Source: Thamnocephalis sphaerospora (Eukaryota > Zoopagomycota > Zoopagomycetes > Zoopagales > Sigmoideomycetaceae). Taken from it: a stretch of 32,254 nucleotides of DNA. Every line of letters starts with the position of its first letter. Position 1 is the first letter of the stretch. The DNA lies in the NCBI GenBank assembly GCA_003614735.1, contig KZ992549.1:1-32254 (forward strand). Reading direction: 5' to 3'. Below the pieces are notes generated by a model. That model was not told the DNA's origin, ran no database searches, and saw only the letters and a list, made by a program, of their open reading frames with translations. Of the stretch, positions 22,201 through 31,184 are shown one piece after another. The translations under genes and the position numbers were made by a program.

Positions 22201-24648
22201 GCGCCGACTTGACCTCGGCATGAGAGGCAGGCTCTGGCGCCTGCGATGATTCCAGCTTTGGCTCCGGCTCTAGCTTGAGCTCGCACTCCTGCTCCTGCAT
22301 CAACTCGGCATCAGCTTTTGGCTCGCATGCAGGCTCTGACGTTTGCTTAGGCTCTGACTTTGACTCCAGTGTAGGTGTAAACTCTGGCTCAAGCGCGCGC
22401 TCCAGCACCTGCGGCGACTCTGGTTCTGACTTGGCCTCCACCTCGAGCTTGGTCACAGATTCGAGTATTTGCACCACTTCCAGCTGCTCCTCCACCTTGA
22501 GCGTCCGCTCCAGCACCTGGATTGGCTCGGCCTCGGCCTCGGGCTTGGACGCAGACTCTGGCGCCTGAACCATCTCTGGCTCAGCTTTAGTCTCGGACAT
22601 GATCGCAGACTCGGATGCTTGCACAGACTCGGACGTTGACGCCAGCTCAAGTGACCGTTCCAGCACCAACACCGACTCGGCCTCAACCTTGAGTACAGTC
22701 TCCGAAGACTGCGTCGACTCCACTTTGGGCTTGGACACGGGCTCTGACTCGAGCGCCAGCTCTAGCGGCTCGATCTTTTCGGCCTCGGCCTTAGCGTCGA
22801 CCTCAACCTCAAATGCAGACTCGAGGCTTGGTGTGGACACTGGTTCGAGCGCCCGCTCTACCACCTGCACCAGCTCAGTCTCGACCTTGGCCTCGACTTC
22901 AAGTGCAGGTTCTGGAGCCTCAATCGGTTCCAGTGTCGGCTTTGGCTCCCGCTTGAGTTCCCGCTCTAGCGCTTGCGCCGGTACCGTCTCGGCCTCAGCC
23001 TTGGGTGCGGGTTCTGCTGCAGGCATCGATTCCGGCTTCACTTTGATCTCGATTTCGCATGCAGACTCAATGATCGACACCGGTTCCAGCTTCGGTGCAG
23101 GTGCCAGTTCAAGTGCCGGCTCCAATTCCTGGGCCAGCTCGGGCTCAGCCTTGAGTTCAGGCACTGACTCTTGGACTAATTCTAGCACCAGCTCTGATTC
23201 GAGCTTGAGTATCTGCTCTTGTACCAGTTCTAGCTCGGGTGCGGCCTCGGGCTTGGATACGAGTTCTGGTGCCTGCACCGCATCTGGCGCTGGCTCTAGT
23301 TTGAATGCTCGTTCTAGCACCTGAATCGGCTCAATCTCAGGCTCGGGTGTGGGTGCGGACTTTGATGCCTGCACCGATTCTAGAATTAGCTCCCGTTCTA
23401 TCACCTGGATTGCCTCTAGTTGCGCCGTGGGCACAGGCTCCGGCTCGGGCGTAGGTGCCAGCGTCTGCTCTGGCTCCGGCTTGGGCACAGTGAGCGATGC
23501 TTGCGCTGACTCTAGCTTGAGTTCCCGCTCTGTTATCAGCACATGCTCGGGCTCGGGCTCGGGCTCAGGTGTCGGCGCCGTCGCGTGTATCGGCTCGGGT
23601 CCGGGCTCAGACTTGGGCGTCTGCTCTAAGGTTGGCACCGACTCTGGCACCGGCACATGCACCAACTCTGGCTCTAGCGTTCTCTCCAGCACCTGCACCA
23701 GCGTCAGCTCTGGTGTCGGCTCCGGCTCTGGTTCATCTTCAAGGCTGACCACGCTCTCGGCTGGCGAAGGCATCAGACTAGGACGCCGCACAGCAAATGC
23801 TGCATCAATGCCGGACTTTACAAACTCCACGGCCGGCAGCGGATCGACCTTGACGCTAGTGCTCTCTAGCAGAGTCTCAGTCTCGGTCAGCGTCACTACT
23901 GGCTCGCTACTGGCGTCGTTGCTGGCATCCACTTTCCCAGCTTGATTGAGATGCGAAAGAATCTGATCGGCCGCCTTGTCTAGGTCTTGCTGGCGGCGAA
24001 CCTCCTTGGACCTGACACCGTTAATGTTGGTGGCCTCGCTATGCAGCAAAGACATCAGCGATGAAACAATAAGCTGCGCTTCGCTGACAGACTGTAGAGC
24101 GCAGTAGAGGTTAGCCAGCGAAGGACGGACGCACTGCACGTCGACCCAATGCTTACCTGGTCGGCAAACTGCCTAGCTTTGCTAGCCAGCCGCAGTCGCA
24201 CGCGAACAGCGCGCGAAAGCTTGGCGGCAATGTCTGTTACAGACGAAGAGCCTGGCAGCCCATTGGCGTTTGAAGCACACTGCTTCAAGAGCTCGTCGGC
24301 CGACGTGCCATTGAGCTCCTGTTGGTCGCCGGCAAGCTTTCCAGCTGCCGTCAACATGGATATGATTTCGTCATCGTTAGGTTGCTGCTCGAGCAGGAAG
24401 AAATGAGGCATCTTCATGCCTGTGTGGCAGGTCTCGCGCCACAGATCGCTCAGCTCCTGCTCCGTGCTGAGCGAGATCTGATCACCATCTTCGTCGGTGT
24501 AGGCCAGCAGCACGGAAACGTCCTTTTCAAGGCCAAACACCTCGACGAGGCGCACTACAATCGTCTGCCAGCTTAGATCGTTAGGATAGATGAAAAATCG
24601 TCGGGCACTTGCGCCGCGAAATACTTTGAAGACAATGGGTGTTTCCAT
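19232..24648 (-). CDS. Giant PB1 / Glu-Pro rod / CHY-type zinc tail protein (about 1,783 aa)
   Basis: Exon 1 (24648-24157, 164 codons) encodes a PB1 domain: strand 1 VFKVFRGASARRFFI, OPCA loop AYTDEDGDQISLSTEQELSDLW. A helix ending ASKARQFADQ follows. A 65-nt phase-0 intron (24156-24092; GTAAGC, branch GCTAACC, CTCTACAG) leads to exon 2 (24091-19232). Exon 2 opens with the family helix (SVSEAQLIVSSLMSLL) and a short basic segment. About 23742-19862 then encodes some 1,290 residues of degenerate Glu/Pro/Ala/Val/Leu/Ser repeats with recurring motifs like VLERALELEP and PEPASK, almost no aromatic, Gly or Asn. This is probably an extended acidic rod. The last about 65 residues hold C-x2-C, C-x4-C, C-x2-C, H-C-x2-C-x2-C and H-x-C groups resembling the CTCHY part of RCHY1 (Pirh2), without a RING. 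A GTAAGT at 19723 may start one more intron (to 19544, in frame). Function unknown; a scaffold is my inference. Confidence 0.8.
19241..19426 (-). other. CHY/CTCHY-like zinc-binding tail of the giant PB1 protein
   Basis: Sub-domain of the gene above, listed because it defines the C terminus. Pattern: MCMQC, then YC-x4-C, then GKYFCEKC-x-x-W-D, then RHCDACNSC, then AHTC and stop. In RCHY1-type ubiquitin ligases the CHY finger ends in a C-x2-C ... GKYFC-x2-C-x-x-x-D pattern, and the CTCHY finger ends in HC-x2-C-x-S-C...H-x-C (family knowledge). Here these two parts are joined with the middle missing, and there is no RING afterwards. Confidence 0.65.
19862..23742 (-). repeat. Degenerate Glu/Pro-rich coding repeat array
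   Basis: Almost 3.9 kb of one exon built from variants of short blocks such as P-E-P-x-P, VLERxLELEP and SEPASKxEAE. The repeats have diverged at both DNA and protein level and no single period holds throughout. On the plus strand the block is strikingly poor in A and rich in GGCTCTGGC-like words. That removes stop codons from antisense frames. Confidence 0.85.
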
Positions 24649-24703
24649 AATGTAGCGTGAGGGAGATGTGAACAAATGTAGCCATGGGGGAGATGCGCAG
24701 GCG

Positions 24704-24711
24704 CTATATAG
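24704..24711 (-). promoter_or_regulatory. TATA-like element upstream of the giant PB1 gene
   Basis: CTATATAG lies about 57 bp upstream of the ATG at 24648. The sequence is a good TATA box, and the distance would give a very short leader. Confidence 0.4.
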
Positions 24712-25717
24712 GCGCGTATGCGCGAGGTGGCACCAACCTATGCGCAGCGTCACGGCGGCTGGAGCAATGGTTCCGGTTGGTTTAGATCAGCTTCCGTATG
24801 AACGGCCGCCTTGCGACGCGTCGAGCATATCGGCGGTGGGATGTGCGCGCGTTTGCCACGCAGAGCCAAGGTTAGTGTGCTTCATTGCTTCTGACGTCGA
24901 TTGGAGAGGCGATAAATGCGATAGCTGCCAAAAGGGCTCAATCATGCTGACACATGCGACTATGCGGCCACTGGCCTCCTGTCGTATTCATGCGACAGCA
25001 TGCGCGTATGCATTACAGCACGAACCACCGCACGCGTGGCGTAGTATTGCCGTATACCCTCGCACAGGCGGCGATGCGCCGTATTGGCCACTAGTCATGT
25101 GCAGCAGCTAGCGATCAGCCGCGGCAGATACTGACGAATGTGCTGCGCTTCCGCAGTGGCATGGCCCGCCTCCGACCACGTCACAGCGGAACGCCGCCGC
25201 ACAGTCACCATGCAAGCACAGCGTCACCGCATGCCAAATACGTTCGGCGGAGATGCTCCACCGAGATAGCGACCGCGTCGTCCATGCCGCCCGCCAGGTC
25301 GCGCGTGCAGCGGGCGTGATGATGCTTATCCAGCCGCCAAATCACTCGGCTCAAGGTGTAGCCGCATTCCCCGGCGAGACTGCTAAACTGCTGACAAGGA
25401 CGGACAACAGTCGCGCCGACAAGCCAGCACAGCAGTGCATCCACCCCCACACTAGCCGTGTAACCGCAGATGATAGGCGTTTGCCAACACTTGAGCGTGA
25501 CGTATTAGCGCTGGGCAATGAGGTTTATAGTTCAGTGCAATGATTACAGGTACAGATGGGCAAGCACTTGGGCAGACAGCACTGACCAGCGTGTATTCAT
25601 GCCATCTCTGGCCCACTCTGACGCCATGGCCGTACTGGCCTTGGCCGGGGGGGTGTTTGCCGCTCGCTGGTCAGCTGTTGCTTGGTCCCTGCTGTGCTTG
25701 CAGCATTGTCATGCGTC
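24712..25717. other. Intergenic region, giant PB1 gene to PAF-AH gene
   Basis: About 1 kb with the upstream region of the giant PB1 gene at its left and the 3' end of the acetylhydrolase gene at its right. Frames at 24668-25111 (plus) and 25205-25450 (minus) show no domain-like sequence. No repeat or RNA gene seen. Confidence 0.45.
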
Positions 25718-27656
25718 TCAAGTTGAAGGAGTCGGCGCCACAAACTCCCTCTCTTCGGCGTCAGGCGGGCCGTCCAATCGGTGCATCAGCAGTGCGACCG
25801 GACGGACCGATGCATCCTCGCTCATCACTGCAGTGTCTGCCTGCAGACAAAGCGCGTCGACGCCTGCGTCCGCAGCAGCAGGAGGCAGTGTGCGACGCAG
25901 AAATTCGAGGCATGCGCGCGTGTTCAGACGTAGAGCAAGCGTCGGATCACACCGACCTCCCAATACAGAAAACAGCTTGAAAATGCCTTGGAAAAGCACC
26001 GGAAAGTCGCTCTGGCTATGGTGTACTGTGTGCCGTACCGTCAGCAAGTACGAGTTGGCGTCTTTGCCACACTGCTCCTGCTGCTGCTGGTGCCACCGGG
26101 CCATGTTCTCCCGCTGAGGCACGTAGTTTTGCGGCCAGCGCGTAAACCGGTGCGAATTGATGGCCAGGATAGGAGCAGGCGTCGGCTTGGTTACAGCGTT
26201 TACGTTGTCATCGTCATTACGCTTGGCAATGGGAAACATCCACGTGTCCAGTGCGATGCCACAGCGATAGGGAGCATCGGTCTCGTGCAGCGCTTCGATG
26301 GCTGTAGCAGCGCCAAAGCTGTGCCCGGCCATGACCGCACGATCCAAGTCTAGCCGGCCACGTAGCTGCTGTTGTGCAAAACGAAGGCCCTGCACGCCCG
26401 GTGTCTCCTCCTCGTCCCTATCCTCCAGACAGTTGTCCACCGCGTCGCCGGCATTGATGCGCTCCAGCAACTCCCTGGCACAGTGTATCTCGCCGAGTCG
26501 ATAGTGAATCTGTCCGCGACGCAACTGATACTCGTCCTCTGAATCTTCTGGTCGGCGATATGGCATCGTGTGTCGACCCTTTTCCACCGAGGTAACGACA
26601 GCGCTGCCGTCTCGATGCTCGACTGCACACACAACAAACCCGTGGGATGCCAGCTCGCCGCAGATACTGCTGTAGGTGGTACGACATCCTCCAAGCCCAT
26701 GGGAAAACATGATGGCCGGGAAGCGCAGGCCGTCGCCCGCCGCCTGTGTCCCTGCAGAAGGCATCTGCGTAGCGACCGGCGCGTCTAGATATGCCGGCAG
26801 CTTCGTAAAGGACAGCGTGGCAGCCATGATTGGGGCGGAAAGGAAACGCGGCAAACGGATAAAATCGCCGTAGCCTGTAACGCCGCAACGCTGCACGTCA
26901 GCGGCAAGCACGCGTGATGCTGATGGACCAGCACCACTTACCTTGTCCGTACACATGCGACGGTGCCGGTAGCCAGGCGGGCTGGGTCTCTTCGCCGGTG
27001 GGCGCGGCCGGATAATAAATGCGCACTAGCACCGGGTGTTTCTCCGCTTCACGCTCTATCTCAATGTCTTCCGGGTGCGTGGTGGCAGTACCGTTTATCG
27101 CTTCGTCGCGACGCGTGCGACCACTACCGCCAAACCATTCAATGTCGTGGCAGCCTACCGCATACGGTCCCGTGTACTCGGGCAAACGTGGAAATGGCCA
27201 AAAGCGTAAAGAGGACCAGTAGGACGCATACATTGTACGCGCAGGTTCCGCAGCCATGTTCTCGTCAGGCGTTTCGTCGACGTGTGGCCCGATTTCTACG
27301 GCACCTGGTGAGGTCGTTGACGACATACTTTCCATATGCACAAGCGGCGGTTCTGCACGACTGCCTTCCTGACCCGCAGCTTCTTTGCGCGTGCGGTCGC
27401 GGTCACTATCACCGCCGTCAATGGCAAAGGTGGTGGCAGACACCATTATCGCAGTAGCAGCAGTCACAGCGGTTAGAGAGCGAATGTGGCTTGATGCGGT
27501 ACACTGTTTAAGGGCGGCCGTGCGGCTTAAGAGTCTAGTGGTGTCCAGGGTGTGCACCAGTGTGCGCTTCAGATACCGTAAGCAGTGCGTCATACGTGTG
27601 AGCGCGGTGGAGCGGTGTAGAGCAGGGAAGAGTGTTGAGCACAACGCAGCGTACAC
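25718..27656 (-). CDS. PAF acetylhydrolase-type phospholipase A2 (about 623 aa, 2 exons)
   Basis: Serine esterase of the platelet-activating-factor acetylhydrolase family (plasma/type II), which cleaves short or oxidised acyl chains from the sn-2 position of phospholipids (family knowledge). Exon 1 is 27656-26942 and exon 2 is 26874-25718. The 67-nt phase-1 intron joins VYGQ to GYGDFIRLP, matching the family. Seen in order: N-terminal 70 basic residues and one hydrophobic segment (TAVTAATAIMVSATTFAI), a disordered acidic linker, GPYAVGCHDIEWFG, FSHGLGGCRTTYSS (oxyanion region), nucleophile Ser at about 424 in GHSFGAAT, Asp at about 448 in ALDTWMFP, and His at about 523-524 in TVHHSQSDF. The triad is complete. 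The protein is longer than the about 400-440 usual because of the N-terminal extension, which could be a membrane anchor or mitochondrial presequence. A later start, giving a shorter N terminus, is possible. A Gln run lies near residue 500. Confidence 0.92.
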
Positions 27657-27898
27657 GCGGCGATTGGATCAATTGATTGCTAATGTCTTGATTCAATCTG
27701 TCTAGGATGGTTTTTCGGATGACATTTTGCCGACGTGTGACAGCAGCGGCTGGGTAGGAACGCCGCCACCGTCTTTGCACAGTGAGAATAAGCGTCGCAA
27801 TGACGCTGCCAAGAAATGGTCGGCACATACTCATCCGACAGCACAGTCGATGCGAGCACAGAGACTGTATGCTACCACCTGTGCCATCGCCATCTAGG
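27657..27898. promoter_or_regulatory. Divergent promoter region
   Basis: Roughly 240 bp between the start of the acetylhydrolase gene (minus) and the chosen start of the coiled-coil gene (plus), so it should hold both promoters. An AT-rich core with TTGATTCAAT-like sequence lies at 27660-27700. No TATA box stands out. The right part could be translated if an upstream ATG (27782) is used. Confidence 0.35.
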
Positions 27899-29107
27899 AT
27901 GTCCTTTACGCCGCACCGCATCAATGCCGGCAACAGGCCAGCTGTACATGCACAGAGGCGCAAGCTATCGCGCACGATGCCAATCAATCCAGAGAGTGCC
28001 ATACCGATAGTATCGCCAGGACCGCGGCCCTTTACGCCCAGCCGACTGCGCATTGCCTTTGCTGCTAGTGGCACGCGCATAAGCGGACATGCAAAGATGA
28101 CGGCTGGCTTGCGTAGCCCCACTGTATGCGGGGATAAGCCGCTGCATACAGCGGGCGAAACACCAAGTAAGGCTGTTTCCGCAGTCACCGCTCAGCCACC
28201 CAAGGCAGACACACACAGGCAATCTGACGTAAAGGACGATGCTCGTCTGTCGCCTGACGATGGCGATGCCATCAGCAATGCCGACTTGCGAGCTGAAATG
28301 CTTCGCTCACCGACTCCGCATTCCATCGATGGCATCCGCAAGCGACGCAAACATGTCGGCAAAGACCCGGTGGGCGATTTGGCAGAGGTAACATTACCGT
28401 TTACTGTTGCAGTGAGTATGCGCGTGGCATGGGTCCACGTAAATGCGCACACACGCTTAGACGGCACACAACAGTGGAAAAAGACGGCCGCTGCATTGCC
28501 CAGCCGCTCGCGCCCAACGACACCATCACCACAGCAGCCGTCGCCGTTGCCGATGCTGCCTGTTGAGCCGGCGACACCTGCAAAGCGTGATGGCAACTGC
28601 CCCGTACAAGACACCGAACCACGTGGCAAGCGGCGTGTGTCACCGTCCCAGCCACCTGTAGCAGCCGAGGCAAAGTTGGTGGTGGCTGAAGGAATGCCGT
28701 TTTCCGAGGACGTGCCAGAGAATATGGAGGGTATGCACGTGTCCGGTCCAGACATGGGCGGGGGCTAATGATAGCGAACGTGATGGCGTCTCTTTCGTGT
28801 CCATCCACGACCGACCAACCGACCGAATGCACGCGTACACACAGCATGGCGTGGCCGCCTGGATGCGTCGCTCAACAAGCTGATGCAGCTGACTAGGCAG
28901 GTGATTTGACAGGGCGCTTATATCAGCCCGCGGCAGCTGACGGCTCGTGACAGCACATGCACCCGCCTCACAAGCGATATAGGCGCTGAACTGGAAGCGC
29001 AGCGTGACAGACTAGCTACGCGGCATGCGACACTGCGCGACAGATGGGAAGCAACACGCGGCGCAGCCATTCAGCTGAAGCTGCGCACCGAATACGATCT
29101 GGTGTAG
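27899..29107 (+). CDS. Unrecognised Ser/Pro-rich protein with C-terminal coiled coil
   Basis: I do not recognise the family. My model has exons 27899-28415, 28461-28730, 28845-28900 and 28937-29107 (337 residues). The best junction is 28731-28844 (GTATGC...ACACAG, phase 1), which joins a Pro-rich exon to LDASLNKLMQLTRQ. The introns at 28416-28460 (45 nt) and 28901-28936 (36 nt, GTGATT donor) are needed to keep the frame but are unusually short and less sure. Seen: basic N terminus with many SP/TP sites (SPGPRPFTPSR, SPTPHS, TTPSPQQPSP), a basic patch IRKRRKH that could be a nuclear signal, and a charged helix (ELEAQRDRLATRHATLRDRW) typical of coiled coil. An in-frame TAG ends it at 29107, but the same frame stays open for 74 more codons to 29329. 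ATG 27899 was chosen for its MSFTPHR context; 27782 is also in frame. Confidence 0.55.
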
Positions 29108-29330
29108 CGCCCTTGGCATGTGATGCGCCGTGCAACGCAGCTTCCCCACATTGTCGCCACAAACGTGCTGATGGGTCCGCCAGTCTCGTCTACGCCGGCG
29201 CGCAGGACAGCCGCTGTAGCCACCGCGGTCGCGGCAACAGCGGCTGCCGCTGGTATCCGTGCATCGCGTGACCCGCTCGTGCTGCTATCAAGCGTGCGGC
29301 CGAGCTGTAGCAGTCGTGATAAGGACTAGA

Positions 29331-29909
29331 ACGACTCACCTTGCATTTCACGTGAATGTTAACGGTGCCATGCGTGTAGACGTGCGCTTCGCGTGGCAAA
29401 CAGGCGCCTGCGTTAGCGAGCATATAGGCCAGATGGGCTGATGCGGGTCCAGCACGTGAGATGCGCGCTTGACGCCATAGAGTGCCGCTGCGGAGGGCGG
29501 TGCCGAACGCCGGCGCCCCTCCAAACATGCTGCGCGCCTGCTGCCTTGCCCGTCTACGGCGGGCTGCATCGCGCGCAAGACAGGCGCCGTGTCTCTATTT
29601 GGCGAGAGCGCCTGCTGAACAAAGTGGTAGCGATAGCGCATGCGCTGCTTGACCACGCATCGGTGCATAGGCCTCCTTTTTCCTTCATGCGTCCAGTCTG
29701 CGTCAACGCACCACTCCATCGACACGTGATTCAACGGGTCGTCATCCACCACGTCACTGGTGGGCTCCGCTCTTTGGTATTTAGGCCAGGCGCCATGTCG
29801 TCTGCCCCAACCGTGGACACTGCACCCTTCGCTGCTCATTTCCATACACACGCTCCTGTCTTCACGCACGCCTACGCACGCCGCAATCTTTTGCACAAAC
29901 ACCTTCACC
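29331..29909. other. Upstream region of the Vip1-like gene
   Basis: About 580 bp without a supported gene. Long overlapping frames on both strands (29348-29932 minus, 29441-30133 plus) lack domain-like sequence, and both run into the Vip1-like gene. A GTATTTAG near 29779, about 130 bp upstream of the ATG, is a weak TATA-like candidate. A pyrimidine/CA-rich leader precedes the start codon. Confidence 0.4.
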
Positions 29910-30984
29910 ATGACCAAGTTCCAGAACGTCACCGTAAGTGGTTGGCGTCGATGTCTGCTGCAAACACGCCAGCGCCAACGCTCTATCGCGCATCCATCAG
30001 ATCCCCGAGGCCCCGACCCCGACTCTGGTCTACGTCAGCGGCATCGCTGCCGAGGCCACCGAGGACAAGGGTAAGTGGGTGGTGTTGTGTGCATGTGCGT
30101 AGACGGACGGCGCCGCTAACATGGCATTTGTGATGCGCCACGCTCAGTGCGCGAGTTCTTCCTCTTCTGCGGCAAGATCAAGGAGTTTGAGGTTGTCAGG
30201 TAAGCATCGGCCGTATCTGTGGCAGTGACGACGGCAGCAGCAGTGGCGACGACGGCACACGGTGCTGGCAAATGCAGGCGCTCGGTGCACATAGCTGATC
30301 AATGTGTGTCACGGTACACGAATAGCAACGACAAGGGCGAGAAGGAGGCGCTCATTGCCTTTGAGAAGGGTAAGCACACGGCACATGCATTATGCTACAA
30401 AGGAGCGCGGATGCTTATCTTGCCGACGTGCAGAGTCGGCCGCAAAGACCGCCACCATGCTGTCCAACGCTGTGATTGCCGACAAGCAGATCAGCGTCAA
30501 GTACTACTTTGAGAACGAGTACACCAGCGAGCACACCGACTCGACCGGCGCTGCCGGCGCTGCCGATGGCACGTCGGTGGAGCAGGAGGATAAGGCCAAG
30601 TCGTCCATCGTTGCCGAGCTGCTCGCCTCTGGCTTTGCTCTGTCCGAGGGCATCATCAAGCGCGCGCAGGACTTTGACGCCAAGTTTGGCGTGCTGGCCA
30701 AGGCCCAGGACTACTACACTCACGCGCGCGGCGAGCTGGCCAAGATTGACGAAAAGTACAAGGTCCGCGAGATGGTCGTCACGCGTGCCACCGCGCTCAA
30801 CAACACCTACAACATCACCGACAAGATCTACTACGCCGCCGGCCAGGTCCAGGATGCCGCCACCCGCGCACTGCAGAGCGGTCCGGGCCAGCAGGCCTCG
30901 CGCATGCTGTCGCAGGCTGCCACCCGCGCCATCGACACGGTTGCCGAGTCGCGCAAGATTGCCGAGGAGAAGAAGAGCGAGTAA
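29910..30984 (+). CDS. vip1: Vip1-like RRM protein (246 aa, 5 exons)
   Basis: Exons: 29910-29933, 30001-30070, 30148-30199, 30326-30369 and 30434-30984. All junctions are canonical (GTAAGT/GTAAGC to AG) and in phase (0, 1, 2, 1). Residues about 10-85 form one RRM: RNP2-like LVYVSG, then EFFLFCGKIKEFEVV, a weak RNP1 (KEALIAFEK) and ISVKYY. The C-terminal two thirds are a long alpha-helical region (EGIIKRAQDFDAKFGVLAKA, YKVREMVVTRATALNNTYNI, ending IAEEKKSE). This matches the fungal Vip1 family, named for S. pombe vip1, an RRM protein of similar length (about 250 residues). Its role is not well defined, though RNA binding is expected. The first coding exon is only 24 nt. Strong GC-ending codon bias in exon 5 suggests high expression. 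Kozak context is good (CACCATGACC). Confidence 0.93.
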
Positions 30985-31184
30985 AGCACCGACCGGCGTT
31001 GCTGTGCCCGCAAGCCTATCCGCATTTGCATTTGTTTTGCGCTCGGGCCACCGCGGCCATCACACTATGCGACGCTTTTTGTTACAATGAATCGCGTTTC
31101 TGTACCGCTAAACAGCCGTGTGCACAACCAGCTCTCGTTTACTAGACAGGCGGCTCATGGCCAAGCATGGACGTGCGTGCACGC
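30985..31184. other. Convergent 3' region between Vip1-like and Tma22 genes
   Basis: 200 bp between two stop codons that face each other. It must contain both polyadenylation regions; a T-rich patch is at 31025-31085. No gene seen. Confidence 0.5.

Noticed and set aside
19920-23945. Long plus-strand open frames (19920-20933, 20347-20964, 21177-22223, 22599-23324, 23349-23945) rich in Ser/Cys or Pro/Ala
   Set aside because: They lie exactly antisense to the Glu/Pro rod and follow from its codon use. Their composition is monotonous and no splice or domain signal supports them.
29348-30133. Overlapping frames on both strands (194 and 230 codons) at the Vip1-like gene start
   Set aside because: They cross the spliced exons and introns of the Vip1-like gene, which is strongly supported, and show no domain features.
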